A stretch of DNA of 34,055 nt from Bacteroidales bacterium (GCA_028706295.1 JAQWBQ010000040.1:1-34055), one strand, 5' to 3'; counted from the first letter of the stretch, positions 26,052 through 34,055 are shown. Notes: generated by a model not told the origin, from the letters alone. A program made the numbers and translations.

Positions 26052-26078
26052 CCTGCATGTTCTGATGGCAGGCTTTTT
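26052..26078 (+). terminator. Weak intrinsic terminator after murA
   Basis: CCTGC (26052-26056) and GCAGG (26068-26072) form a 5-bp stem with an 11-nt loop, followed by C and five T. It lies 8 nt past the murA stop. The stem is short, so termination may be partial. Confidence 0.5.
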
Positions 26079-26092
26079 GTCACTCGTAAACC

Positions 26093-26107
26093 GTAAATAT
26101 GATTTAC
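26093..26107. promoter_or_regulatory. Inverted repeat in front of grpE
   Basis: GTAAAT and ATTTAC flank a 3-nt centre, 10 nt upstream of the grpE start. The position suits an operator or translational control site for a heat-shock gene. It is not a CIRCE element (TTAGCACTC-N9-GAGTGCTAA). No TAnnTTTG box was seen in the 74-nt gap. Confidence 0.3.
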
Positions 26108-26117
26108 CTCATCTGTT

Positions 26118-26696
26118 ATGATAAAAAAGAAAAACAAGGAAGAAAAAGAACTTAAAAAAGAGACAGATCCAATGCAGGATGAAATAAGGGAGGACCCGGA
26201 AACTGACAGAAAGAATGAAGCATCCGAAAAGATTGACCCGGAGACCATGGTTGAAAATCCCGAGGAAAAAATTGCAGAGTTGAATGACAAATACCTGCGG
26301 CTTTATTCAGAATTCGATAATTACCGTAAACGGACGTTAAAAGAGAAAGCAGAACTCAGCAAATTTGCTTCAGCAGATGTCATAACCAGTTTATTACCGG
26401 TGCTGGATGATTTTGAAAGAGCCATCAAAGCTTTTACTGCCACTTCTGATAACGGAACTGCGCTGAAAGAAGGTGTCGTGCTGATATTCAATAAATTTCT
26501 GTCTGTTTTAAACCAACAGGGCCTTGAACAGATGAAGACCCAGGGCGAATCATTTGATACCGATTTTCATGAGGCAGTCACCAATGTCCCCGCTGCAAAT
26601 CCGGACCAAAAAGGTAAAGTTGTTGATGAAATTCTCAAAGGATATCTCCTGAACGGAAGGGTCATACGTTTTGCCAAAGTTGTTGTCGGAAGTTAA
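26118..26696 (+). CDS. grpE: Nucleotide exchange factor GrpE
   Basis: GrpE releases ADP from DnaK so that the chaperone can cycle. The 192-residue product begins with a charged, Lys/Glu-rich coiled-coil region (about 1-60), then has the family core KYLRLYSEFDNYRKRTLKEK and LLPVLDDFERAIKA, and the C-terminal beta-wing FDTDFHEAVTNVPA and YLLNGRVIRFAKVVV. The start ATG at 26118 gives the expected disordered N-terminus. dnaJ follows after 9 nt, but dnaK is not in this window. Confidence 0.95.
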   Translation: MIKKKNKEEKELKKETDPMQDEIREDPETDRKNEASEKIDPETMVENPEEKIAELNDKYLRLYSEFDNYRKRTLKEKAELSKFASADVITSLLPVLDDFERAIKAFTATSDNGTALKEGVVLIFNKFLSVLNQQGLEQMKTQGESFDTDFHEAVTNVPAANPDQKGKVVDEILKGYLLNGRVIRFAKVVVGS

Positions 26697-26705
26697 TACC
26701 AGGTT

Positions 26706-27866
26706 ATGTCTAAGAGAGATTTTTATGAGGTCCTTGAAGTAAACCGGAATGCCACACCGGACGAACTCAAGAAAGCTTACCGGAAACAGGCGCTGAAGTA
26801 TCACCCTGATAAAAATCCCGGTGACAAAGAGGCGGAGGAAAAATTCAAAGAGGCAGCCGAAGCTTATGAAATCCTGAGCGATGAGAACAAACGCCACCGT
26901 TATGATCAATATGGTCATGCGGGACTTGGAAACGGCAACGGATTTTCAGGATTTGGCGGCGGGATGACGATGGAGGATATTTTCAGCCATTTCGGTGATA
27001 TTTTCGGTGGCGGAGATCCTTTCACTTCATTCTTTGGCGGCGGAGGAAACCGCAGGGGCCGCTCCGTGAACCGCGGCGCTAACCTCCGGGTCAAGGTTCG
27101 TCTCAGCCTTGAGGAAATTGCACACGGTGTCGAAAAGAAGATCAAAGTCAATAAATATGTGGCCTGCCAGACCTGTAAAGGATCCGGTGCAAAGGGCGGA
27201 AGTTCCTATTCAACCTGTTCTACCTGCCATGGTTCGGGTCACGTTTCCAGAGTCACATCTACATTCCTTGGACAAATGCAAACCACATCCACCTGCCCCA
27301 ATTGCGGTGGTGAAGGAAAGATCATCACGGATAAATGCCCCGATTGCGCCGGAAATGGCGTTGTAAAAGGAGAAGAAGTGATCAGTATCCGGATCCCGGC
27401 CGGAGTTTCAGAAGGAATGCAACTTTCGATGGGAGGTAAAGGAAATGCAGCTGCCAGAGGCGGAATTGCCGGCGACCTGCTGATCCAGATCGAAGAATTG
27501 AAGAGTGATCTTTTTGAACGGGACGGCACCAACCTGCACTATGCCCATTTCATTTCCTTTAGTGAAGCCGCGATGGGAAGCAATGCAGAAATCCCTACCA
27601 TTGACGGAAAAGTCAAGATCAAAATTGAAGCCGGGACGCAAAGCGGAAAGGTTGTAAGGCTCCGGGGTAAAGGACTTCCAAGCATCAATGGTTATGAAGG
27701 AAAAGGTGACCTGCTGATTACTCTGAATATCTGGACCCCGAAAAATCTGACCAAAGAAGAAAAAAGCATTTTGGAAAAACTGGGGAAATCTGAAAATTTC
27801 AAACCTGCCCCCGGAAACTCCGATAAAAATATCTTTTCAAGAATGAAAGATCTGTTTGAACAATAA
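26706..27866 (+). CDS. dnaJ: Chaperone protein DnaJ, type I
   Basis: DnaJ delivers unfolded proteins to DnaK and triggers its ATPase. The 386-residue product has all type I parts: a J-domain (residues 4-69) with HPD at 33-35, a Gly/Phe-rich region (about 71-115), four zinc-binding CxxC motifs at Cys154/157, 171/174, 197/200 and 211/214, and the C-terminal substrate domains with the [19 protein letters not shown] strand. It lies 9 nt after grpE and probably shares its transcript. An ABC-transporter gene starts 7 nt later. Confidence 0.97.
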   Translation: MSKRDFYEVLEVNRNATPDELKKAYRKQALKYHPDKNPGDKEAEEKFKEAAEAYEILSDENKRHRYDQYGHAGLGNGNGFSGFGGGMTMEDIFSHFGDIFGGGDPFTSFFGGGGNRRGRSVNRGANLRVKVRLSLEEIAHGVEKKIKVNKYVACQTCKGSGAKGGSSYSTCSTCHGSGHVSRVTSTFLGQMQTTSTCPNCGGEGKIITDKCPDCAGNGVVKGEEVISIRIPAGVSEGMQLSMGGKGNAAARGGIAGDLLIQIEELKSDLFERDGTNLHYAHFISFSEAAMGSNAEIPTIDGKVKIKIEAGTQSGKVVRLRGKGLPSINGYEGKGDLLITLNIWTPKNLTKEEKSILEKLGKSENFKPAPGNSDKNIFSRMKDLFEQ

Positions 27867-27873
27867 CGACCTC

Positions 27874-28803
27874 ATGATTCTTTTTGCAGCCGACAACGTA
27901 ACAAAACAATATTCGGGTCACAAGGCGCTTGACAAAGTATCCGTTGCGGTTCCCGAAGGAAAAATCTTCGGTCTCCTGGGACCCAATGGGGCCGGAAAAA
28001 CAACCCTGATCCGAATTATCAACCAGATTATTGCCCCCGACGAAGGGGCATTAATGTTTAACGGGAGAAAACTCGAACCCGGGGATATTTCAGCCATCGG
28101 GTACCTCCCGGAAGAACGGGGACTGTACAAAAAAATGACGGTGGGTGAACAATCTCTCTACCTTGCACAACTCAAAGGACTTACGCACCATGAAGCGCTT
28201 ACCAGGCTCAAATTCTGGTTTGATAAATTTGAGATCCGCTCCTGGTGGAACCGAAAAGTTGAAGAACTTTCCAAAGGAATGCAACAGAAAGTCCAGTTCC
28301 TGATAACCATAATTCACGAACCCAGGCTTCTGATCTTTGATGAACCTTTCAGTGGATTTGACCCGATTAATGCCAGCCTTCTGAAAGATGAAATCCTGGC
28401 GCAGAAAGAAAAAGGCGCAACCGTGATCTTCTCAACCCACAATATGGCTTCGGTCGAAGAACTTTGTGACGATATCGCACTGATTAACAAATCGAAGGTT
28501 GTTCTTGATGGATCTGTCAGGGAAATAAAAAAGAAGTACAAAACAAATACATATATTGTAAGCTTCAATTCATTTGACAAGCCGCTCGAATCCATCCTGC
28601 CACCCGCCTTTCAGGTTCTGAGCGAATTTTCAGATGCCGACCACCGTCATGCCACACTAAAACTACCCATCGACGCTACCTCCAACGATATGATCAGACT
28701 ATTGTTGCCACACGTCACAATCTATTCAGTCAATGAACGGATTCCCAATATGAATGATATTTTCATCCAGGTTGTCTCCAACCGTGAAGTGTCAGAAAAC
28801 TAA
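27874..28803 (+). CDS. ABC transporter ATP-binding protein, NatA-like
   Basis: This is the cytoplasmic ATPase of a two-component ABC-2-type exporter. The start is ATG 27874 (MILFAADNVTKQY); a TTG six codons earlier would overlap dnaJ. The 309 residues show Walker A GPNGAGKT (36-43), signature LSKGMQQ (132-138), Walker B LLIFDEP (152-158) and the switch His189 in STHN. A C-terminal extension (about 220-309) with alternating strands resembles DUF4162, as in NatA. The permease gene follows after 10 nt. The transported substrate cannot be told from sequence; NatAB exports sodium, and related pairs export drugs or peptides. Confidence 0.9.
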   Translation: MILFAADNVTKQYSGHKALDKVSVAVPEGKIFGLLGPNGAGKTTLIRIINQIIAPDEGALMFNGRKLEPGDISAIGYLPEERGLYKKMTVGEQSLYLAQLKGLTHHEALTRLKFWFDKFEIRSWWNRKVEELSKGMQQKVQFLITIIHEPRLLIFDEPFSGFDPINASLLKDEILAQKEKGATVIFSTHNMASVEELCDDIALINKSKVVLDGSVREIKKKYKTNTYIVSFNSFDKPLESILPPAFQVLSEFSDADHRHATLKLPIDATSNDMIRLLLPHVTIYSVNERIPNMNDIFIQVVSNREVSEN

Positions 28804-28813
28804 TTGAGTAAAG

Positions 28814-30187
28814 ATGAAAAAGATTTTCCTGATCATCCAGCGTGAATATCTGACCCGCGTCAAAAAACGCTCTTTTATCATTATGACCATCCTTGGACCG
28901 GTTTTAATGGCTGCCACCATCATCATTCCCATCTACCTTGCCACCCAGACCAACGAATTAAAAACCGTTGCCGTGCTCGACGAGACCGGTATCTTTAAAG
29001 GAAAATTCAAAGACACCGACAACATCCGGTTTCATTACCTCACCCAGGATATTAATACTGCAAAGGCCAACTTCGCAAGAAGCGGCGATCATGCCTTGCT
29101 GTACATACCCAAAACAGAAGTGACACTGCCCAACAACGCGATTATTTACTCCGAGAACAACGTCAATATCAATGTCAAGTCCCATATTAAAAATGTGATG
29201 AGCCGGCAGCTCGAAGAAATGAAATTACAAGCCCGGTTGCGTGAACTTCAGGGAGATCGGGAAAACCAGGTTTCGGTCGATGACATTCTCCGGTCAATCA
29301 AGACTTCAGTCGATATAAACACCTTAAAAATTGGCGACGACGGGAAAGAGTCAAAGAGCTATACCGAACTGAGTATGATACTTGGAATGTTTGCCGGAAT
29401 CCTGATCTACTTTTTTATTTTCATGTTCGGATCCCAGGTAATGCGGGGAGTTATTGAAGAAAAAACAAGCCGGATCGTAGAGGTCATTGTGTCATCAGTA
29501 AAACCATTTCAACTCATGATGGGGAAGATCATTGGCGTTGGATTGGTCGGGTTGACACAATTTATGCTTTGGGTCGTTCTGACATTCATCATCGTCACGG
29601 CTGTTACCGCCACGATGACTTCCGGAAGTGCCACGCAAACCGCGACAGAGCAGTTATTAAAACAGAACCAGGTCAACATTCAGCCTGAGGGACAACAAAT
29701 TCCTGTTACCCCACAGAAAAATGGCGATGAACTGACGGAAGTAATGGATGCCATCCATTCTGTTGATTTTCCGGTAATGATCGGTTCCTTTCTCTTTTTC
29801 TTCGTAGTTGGATACCTGCTTTATGCTGCTTTTTTTGCTGCCATCGGCGGAGCTGTTGACAGTGAGGCGGATACGCAACAATTCATGTTCCCGATCACCA
29901 TTCCGCTGATCCTTTCTATTATCCTTTCCCAGTTTATTATTCAGGATCCGGATGGTCCGGTTGCCTTCTGGCTCTCGATTTTCCCCCTGACCGCTCCGGT
30001 GATCATGATGATCCGGATCCCGTTTGGCGTACCATTTTGGGAGGTATTCCTTTCCATGGCAATTCTCATCCTCGGATTTTTAGGAACTACCTGGCTTGCA
30101 GCAAAGATTTACCGAACCGGAATTCTGATGTACGGTAAGAAAATTACCTACGGCGAATTGTGGAAATGGATCAGATATAAAAACTGA
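28814..30187 (+). CDS. ABC transporter permease, NatB/ABC-2 type
   Basis: The 457-residue inner-membrane protein pairs with the ATPase just upstream. A first membrane segment lies at about 20-43 (FIIMTILGPVLMAATIIIPI), followed by a large extracytoplasmic domain to about residue 185. Five or six membrane segments come after it, starting with LGMFAGILIYFFIFMFGSQ, then the cytoplasmic coupling loop VMRGVIEEKTSRIVEVIVSS, the hallmark of the ABC-2 family. The layout matches NatB. It ends only 2 nt before the convergent gene on the other strand ends, so there is no room for a terminator. Confidence 0.9.
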   Translation: MKKIFLIIQREYLTRVKKRSFIIMTILGPVLMAATIIIPIYLATQTNELKTVAVLDETGIFKGKFKDTDNIRFHYLTQDINTAKANFARSGDHALLYIPKTEVTLPNNAIIYSENNVNINVKSHIKNVMSRQLEEMKLQARLRELQGDRENQVSVDDILRSIKTSVDINTLKIGDDGKESKSYTELSMILGMFAGILIYFFIFMFGSQVMRGVIEEKTSRIVEVIVSSVKPFQLMMGKIIGVGLVGLTQFMLWVVLTFIIVTAVTATMTSGSATQTATEQLLKQNQVNIQPEGQQIPVTPQKNGDELTEVMDAIHSVDFPVMIGSFLFFFVVGYLLYAAFFAAIGGAVDSEADTQQFMFPITIPLILSIILSQFIIQDPDGPVAFWLSIFPLTAPVIMMIRIPFGVPFWEVFLSMAILILGFLGTTWLAAKIYRTGILMYGKKITYGELWKWIRYKN

Positions 30188-30189
30188 TT

Positions 30190-31218
30190 CTACTCTGAAT
30201 CAAGGATTTTTGTCCATTCGAAGCGTTTGCGCTTCTTCCACTCTTTTTTGTGATACACGTAACTGGCAATTAAAGGAAGTACACTTGTTGCTTCGGCATA
30301 CACCATTTTTTCATAAACAGTGTCAACCTTCCCCCAGCTTGAAGCTTCCTTCAGGGTCGAACTGGAACAAGCCCCGTCGCGAGAATCTGCTACGGTTATC
30401 TGAACGGCATACTGGTGCATGGGAACCTCCTTCCCCAGTACTTCGGCACAAATAACGGTGTCCTGAACGAAGTTTTTCGGGACACCGCCACCGATCATGA
30501 ACAATCCCGAGCTTTTAGCAGCCATTTTGATCTTTGTCAACTCAAGGAAATCCTTGACCGAATCGATGGATACATGCTTCTTAGGGTTGTCCCATTGGTG
30601 TTTTACCAATCCAAAACCGGCACTGCTGTCGCTGAATGCGGGACAAAATATGGGTACATTGTTCTCATAGCAAACCTGCACCAGGGATTCTTTTTTCCGG
30701 GCGTTTTTAACCAGCCATTTGCCCATTTCCCGGATGAATTCACGGGAAGAATAAGGCCGTGGTTCAATCGAATCAGCTATTTTCTTGATGGTCATATCAC
30801 AGTGCTGCAACTCCTCCTCATCGATGTAAGTGTCATAGATACGGTCGATATAATACTCTCTCAATAATTTATCATCGGCATAGGGAGTCCCTTTGTAATG
30901 TTTGTACCCCAGGGCTTCAAAAAAATCCATATCCACAATGGAGGCGCCTGTTGCAATGATTGCATCTACCATATTATTTTTGACCATATCCACGTAAACC
31001 TGCATGCAACCGGCAGCACTGGTACTTCCCGCCAGTGTGAGAAAAACAGTACAGCCCTTTTCTTTGAGCATCATGTTCAGGATGTCAGCGGCAACAGCCG
31101 TGTCCCTCGAGGTAAACGACATTTCCCGCATGGCATCAATTATGGGCGTTGAATCAATTGCCTTGATATCAATGTGCTTTACCTGTTCTTTCAACAGGCT
31201 CTTCTTACCTTTTTTCAT
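30190..31218 (-). CDS. Deoxyhypusine synthase-like protein, putative homospermidine synthase
   Basis: The 342-residue product belongs to the deoxyhypusine synthase fold (PF01916), which uses NAD to move an aminobutyl group. Bacteria lack the eIF5A substrate, and a related cyanobacterial protein (SpeY) is tied to homospermidine synthesis, so polyamine synthesis is the likely role. I start at ATG 31218; a TTG eight codons upstream is weaker. NAD-binding segments are TLAGSTSAAG (61-70) and TGASIVD (90-96). SSWGK ends at Lys297, aligned to the catalytic Lys of the human enzyme. GGGVPKN (243-249) has Asn249 where the human enzyme has an active-site His. It lies 45 nt after the arginine decarboxylase gene. 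Confidence 0.85.
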   Translation of the reverse strand: MKKGKKSLLKEQVKHIDIKAIDSTPIIDAMREMSFTSRDTAVAADILNMMLKEKGCTVFLTLAGSTSAAGCMQVYVDMVKNNMVDAIIATGASIVDMDFFEALGYKHYKGTPYADDKLLREYYIDRIYDTYIDEEELQHCDMTIKKIADSIEPRPYSSREFIREMGKWLVKNARKKESLVQVCYENNVPIFCPAFSDSSAGFGLVKHQWDNPKKHVSIDSVKDFLELTKIKMAAKSSGLFMIGGGVPKNFVQDTVICAEVLGKEVPMHQYAVQITVADSRDGACSSSTLKEASSWGKVDTVYEKMVYAEATSVLPLIASYVYHKKEWKKRKRFEWTKILDSE

Positions 31219-31263
31219 ACTTTTTTTCTTCAAATTTAACAATCCTCTGGTTCATAGTCTATT

Positions 31264-32658
31264 TCAATAACCCAAAATTTTTAACATCGACTTGAAACTT
31301 TGCTCTTTTGAAAAGAGCTTCGTCGTAATCTCCTCTGTCTCCTCATCATAATCAATCAACACATGCTTGGGTGCAGGGATCAGACAATGTTGAATGCCTC
31401 CGTATCCTCCGATCGCTTCCTGATAAGCACCCGTATGGAACATTCCGATGTACTGAGGTTCCGGTGGATTGATCTTTGGAAGAAATACTGCATTACTATG
31501 CTCTTCGGCATTGTAAAAATCCTCACTGTCGCAGGTCAGCCCTCCGAGAAATACCCTTTCATACTCCACATCCCAATTATTCACTGCCAATAAAATAAAC
31601 TTTTGGTTGATCGCCCAGGTATCCGGAAGGGTATTCATAAATGAACTGTCGATCATATTCCAGATCTCACGGTCGTTTTGCCTTTTCTGATCAATTATCG
31701 AAAACAGAACGGCCCCGCTTTCACCAACGGTAAAGGATCCAAATTCTGTAAATATATCCGGTTCCGGTACTTCATTTCGTTCACAAATACTCTGAATCTG
31801 GGCAATAATCTCTTCTGCCATATATTCATAATCGTACACAAAATCAAGCGAATTCTTAATTGGCAACCCTCCCCCGATATTTAAAAAAGTCAGTTCCGGA
31901 CAAATTTTCTTCAATTCGCAATATACATTGACACTCTTTGTAAGTTCGTTCCAATAGTAGGCCTTGTCTTTAATTCCGGTATTTATAAAGAAATGCAGCA
32001 TTTTTAATTCAAACTTCGGGTTGTTCTGGATTTTTTCCTGGTAATATGGAACGATGTCATTATACCGGATTCCCAACCGCGAGGTATAAAAGTCAAATTT
32101 AGGTTCTTCTTCCGATGCAATCCGGATGCCGAGCTTGACCCGGCTTTTAATCCCGGTCTCTAATTTTTCAAGCTCGAATAGGTTATCGAGAACCGGTATC
32201 ACGTTGGAATATCCATTATTGACAAGGGTGGTGATATTTTCAATATACATCGGTCGTTTAAAACCGTTGCAGATTATATACCGGTCCTTTGAGAAAAGCC
32301 CTTTCTCGGCAAGATCTTCGATCAGGTTGATATCAAATGCCGACGATGTCTCAAGATGGACATCGTTTTTCAGTACCTCTTCCAGGACAAAACTGAAGTG
32401 GGAACTTTTCGTACAGTAACAATAGTGGTAATCTCCCTGGTAATCCACTTTTGCCATGGCCACATTAAACAGACGCTTGGCTCTCTGAATCTGGGAGCTT
32501 ATTTTCGGAAGATAAGTTATCTTTAACGGCGTTCCATATTGTTTAATTATATCCATCAAAGGAACTTTATTAAAATAAAGTTCATGGTCGATCACTTCAA
32601 ATTCTTCCTGAGGAAAATCGAAGGTCTGCTGAATAAGATCAATGTACTTGTTTTTCAT
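31264..32658 (-). CDS. speA: Arginine decarboxylase, alanine-racemase fold, short form
   Basis: This PLP enzyme probably converts arginine to agmatine, the first step of agmatine-based polyamine synthesis. The 464-residue product has the fold-type III barrel with the PLP lysine Lys84 in CTKSSHF, the phosphate-binding loop GGGLP (262-266), and a C-terminal beta domain with CDSED (376-380) and FHTGAYQ (407-413), the active-site motifs from the second subunit. It is much shorter than the roughly 650-residue enterobacterial SpeA; a short form near a deoxyhypusine-synthase-like gene is known in Bacteroidetes. Arginine is inferred from that context; ornithine or diaminopimelate are alternative substrates. 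Its partner gene follows at once, and no agmatinase gene is in the window. Confidence 0.8.
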   Translation of the reverse strand: MKNKYIDLIQQTFDFPQEEFEVIDHELYFNKVPLMDIIKQYGTPLKITYLPKISSQIQRAKRLFNVAMAKVDYQGDYHYCYCTKSSHFSFVLEEVLKNDVHLETSSAFDINLIEDLAEKGLFSKDRYIICNGFKRPMYIENITTLVNNGYSNVIPVLDNLFELEKLETGIKSRVKLGIRIASEEEPKFDFYTSRLGIRYNDIVPYYQEKIQNNPKFELKMLHFFINTGIKDKAYYWNELTKSVNVYCELKKICPELTFLNIGGGLPIKNSLDFVYDYEYMAEEIIAQIQSICERNEVPEPDIFTEFGSFTVGESGAVLFSIIDQKRQNDREIWNMIDSSFMNTLPDTWAINQKFILLAVNNWDVEYERVFLGGLTCDSEDFYNAEEHSNAVFLPKINPPEPQYIGMFHTGAYQEAIGGYGGIQHCLIPAPKHVLIDYDEETEEITTKLFSKEQSFKSMLKILGY

Positions 32659-32781
32659 TTGACAATGTTTCCAATCGGACCAAATTACAGATAAAATGCA
32701 AATCCCGAGTACCTGAATTATATTAAATCATTCAATCCGGATAAATCGGATATGAAAAAAAATTGTCATGTAAGTGTTTTA

Positions 32782-32803
32782 CATTTTACAAAATGCAAAA
32801 GTA
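32782..32803 (-). promoter_or_regulatory. Candidate speA promoter box with adjoining inverted repeat
   Basis: On the minus strand TACTTTTG (32796-32803) matches TAnnTTTG. Directly downstream, over the expected start site, lies CATTTT-AC-AAAATG (32782-32795), a perfect 6-bp inverted repeat. The leader to speA would be about 130 nt. No -33 TTG is seen at normal spacing. Confidence 0.45.
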
Positions 32804-32842
32804 TAAATTATCAATATTATTAAGAGACCTGGGGGGATTTTT

Positions 32843-33430
32843 TTGAAAAAGAATAATTTTGCGGAGCATAAGTGTAAACTCCCCGCTCAAATTCGAATTC
32901 AGGTGACTGAAACAGATCAGCTAAAATCCATATTATCGAACGAGACCAGTCGTAGAAATACCGATATGGTAGCCGATCTTGTGATCCAGAATCCTGAACT
33001 GTTCGAAGTTCTTTTCGGCATCTTTCTATCCAATGAAGAACCTTTCAGCAGAAGGGCAGCGTGGGTGATCGATACGATAACTGAAGAGCGTCCGATCCTT
33101 TTACTGCCTTTCAGGGATAAAATGATTCACATGTTGACTCTGTTCGGGCATGACGGGTTGAAAAGGCATACCTTAAGGATGCTGAACCGGACACCCTTAC
33201 CCGACGAATCCGAAATGGGTTTATTGATTACGATTTGTTTCGATTGGCTGGTCTCTGCCCGGGAAAGCATTGCAGTAAAAGTCTCATCCATGGATCTCCT
33301 TTACCGGATTTCGCTGTCGGAACCGGATATTCGCAAAGAGCTGACCGATTCGATTGAATGGCGGTTAGAAGAAGAATCAGCCGGATTCAGAAGTCACGCC
33401 AAAAAAGTTTTGAAAAAATTAAGGTGTTAA
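32843..33430 (+). CDS. HEAT-like helical protein of unknown function
   Basis: I do not recognise a named family. The 195-residue product is read from TTG 32843-32845, which is preceded by a G-run (32832-32837) usable as a ribosome-binding site; the next ATG in frame is 42 codons later (MVADLVIQNPELFEVLF). The body is all helical, with repeats of about 38 residues (SRRAAWVIDTITEERPILLL, LKRHTLRMLNRTPL, SIAVKVSSMDLLYRI, SHAKKVLKKL), like HEAT repeats used for protein binding. No catalytic motif, signal peptide or membrane segment is visible. Similar proteins are common in Bacteroidetes. Confidence 0.7.
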   Translation: MKKNNFAEHKCKLPAQIRIQVTETDQLKSILSNETSRRNTDMVADLVIQNPELFEVLFGIFLSNEEPFSRRAAWVIDTITEERPILLLPFRDKMIHMLTLFGHDGLKRHTLRMLNRTPLPDESEMGLLITICFDWLVSARESIAVKVSSMDLLYRISLSEPDIRKELTDSIEWRLEEESAGFRSHAKKVLKKLRC

Positions 33431-33453
33431 ATACCAATCGCAGCGTTGATTTG

Positions 33454-33461
33454 TACCTTTG
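33454..33461 (+). promoter_or_regulatory. -7 box of the 33479 gene
   Basis: TACCTTTG matches TAnnTTTG and lies 17 nt before the ATG at 33479, like the uvrD box. No -33 TTG was found at the normal spacing. Confidence 0.5.
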
Positions 33462-33478
33462 AAAAAGAAATTAATCCC

Positions 33479-33910
33479 ATGTGCGCCAAAATCAAGTATA
33501 GCCTCATAGTAGCGCTACTTTTAGTTGCAGGAATAACCAATTCGCAAATTCTTTTTCAAAACGACTACACCGAGTCGGTTTACGTATCCTTTGCGAGATA
33601 TGTAAACAACGGTAATTCGGGATTTTGGGTAACACAGGGTTGGTTCACCATAAACCGGGGCACTTACAAAAAAGCATTCGATGCGATTGGTCCCCACGAC
33701 AGTATTGGCTATTTTGTTGTCACCCGGATCTCTGAAAAACCCTTCCCGGGTACCAGGAAACTCCTGGTTCATCCAACTGACAAATTCATGATTAAAAACG
33801 CAGATCTGGAATCTGTAGCGGAAAAGAACAGCGACTATGAGTGGCGCTACTTTCGGCTTGTACGCTTGAAACCCGGTGAAACAACCGGAAAAATAAAATT
33901 CAAAGATTAA
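33479..33910 (+). CDS. Secreted DUF1036-like protein
   Basis: The start ATG 33479-33481 (MCAKIKYSLIVALLLVAGIT) lies downstream of a -7 box and opens with a typical signal peptide of about 22 residues; a longer open frame would start before the box. The 143-residue product has one compact domain in which SVYVSFARYVNNGNSGFWVT and QGWFTINRGTYKKAF resemble DUF1036, small secreted domains described around a conserved Trp and a GW..I..G motif. It should be a periplasmic or secreted protein. It is the last gene on the plus strand here and is followed by two hairpins. DUF1036 membership is a pattern judgement. Confidence 0.6.
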   Translation: MCAKIKYSLIVALLLVAGITNSQILFQNDYTESVYVSFARYVNNGNSGFWVTQGWFTINRGTYKKAFDAIGPHDSIGYFVVTRISEKPFPGTRKLLVHPTDKFMIKNADLESVAEKNSDYEWRYFRLVRLKPGETTGKIKFKD

Positions 33911-33925
33911 TCCCTCACCGGACTG

Positions 33926-34024
33926 TTATTTCACAATAAAACGCTTATGCTCGTAATGCCCTGAACCGGATTCTAAATGCTTACACTCCCGCATAAAGAT
34001 CGGGAGGTCACCCGCCGGTTGTAC
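33926..34024 (-). pseudogene. Possible C-terminal tail of a T9SS-sorted protein, interrupted
   Basis: Minus-strand translation from 34024 to the TAA at 33926-33928 ends ESGSGHYEHKRFIVK, which resembles the KKF/VVK endings of type A T9SS sorting domains. In a neighbouring frame the upstream part reads PPDLYAGV-stop-AFRIR, again like the AGVY.FRI strand of such domains. If both belong together, a stop and a frameshift interrupt the gene at the window edge. The same bases form hairpins, so this may equally be non-coding. Confidence 0.25.
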
Positions 34025-34049
34025 CTACCATACTGACCGGCTTTTTATT
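34014..34049 (+). terminator. Candidate terminator after the DUF1036-like gene
   Basis: GCCGGT (34014-34019) and ACCGGC (34036-34041) pair with a 16-nt loop and are followed by TTTTTATT. A second perfect stem, CTCCCG (33986-33991) with CGGGAG (34001-34006), lies just upstream. The wide loop lowers confidence. Confidence 0.4.
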
Positions 34050-34055
34050 ACAAAT

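Noticed and set aside
33961-34055. Possible tRNA on the minus strand (GGTAG and GGTTC words, CTCCCG/CGGGAG stem)
   Set aside because: The arms do not fall at tRNA distances, the loop is 9 nt, and no acceptor stem forms.
1-34055. CRISPR array, insertion sequence, prophage or integrase
   Set aside because: No regular repeat-spacer series, transposase, terminal inverted repeats or phage genes were seen.

Overview
The window is a chromosomal segment of a Bacteroidetes (Bacteroidota) bacterium, most likely an anaerobic or environmental Bacteroidales-type lineage. Four things point there. One long str-S10-spc ribosomal run goes from fusA directly to rpsJ with no tuf between them. Bacteroidetes-type -7 promoter boxes (TAnnTTTG) are present. 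A DUF4290 gene sits in front of murA, and there are LruC and FISUMP surface-lipoprotein domains. TGA is a normal stop in several intact genes, so the code is standard.

Layout. Positions 1-14327, minus strand: rpsL, rpsG, fusA, rpsJ, rplC, rplD, rplW, rplB, rpsS, rplV, rpsC, rplP, rpmC, rpsQ, rplN, rplX, rplE, rpsN, rpsH, rplF, rplR, rpsE, rpmD, rplO, secY and the start of map. This is one tightly packed unit for translation and protein export. rpmD (59 codons) was located by direct translation. Two leader promoters with identical 19-nt spacers precede rpsL. Positions 14679-21326, also minus strand, form an accessory block. In transcription order it holds an LruC-domain lipoprotein, a FISUMP-domain lipoprotein, a paralogous lipoprotein ending in what looks like an internal-thioester (Cys-Gln) domain, a strong intrinsic terminator, and a membrane-anchored TylF-type methyltransferase. 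Positions 21695-30187, plus strand: UvrD/PcrA helicase, DUF4290 protein, MurA, GrpE, DnaJ and a two-gene ABC exporter. Positions 30190-32658, minus strand: a polyamine pair (arginine decarboxylase and a deoxyhypusine-synthase-like protein). Positions 32843-33910, plus strand: a HEAT-like protein and a secreted DUF1036-like protein.

How the genes work together. The left half makes ribosomes and the SecYEG channel. The accessory block would use that channel to send three lipoproteins to the cell envelope; two of them share an N-terminal module of about 300 residues with four equally placed cysteines but carry different C-terminal heads. The right half is housekeeping: DNA repair, peptidoglycan precursor synthesis with an Asp-type MurA predicted to be fosfomycin-insensitive, protein folding, efflux and polyamine synthesis.

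The left edge shows a disrupted reading frame (map, with an in-frame TGA and a changed metal ligand), and the right edge may show another (a possible T9SS tail). Either assembly-end errors or real decay could explain this.
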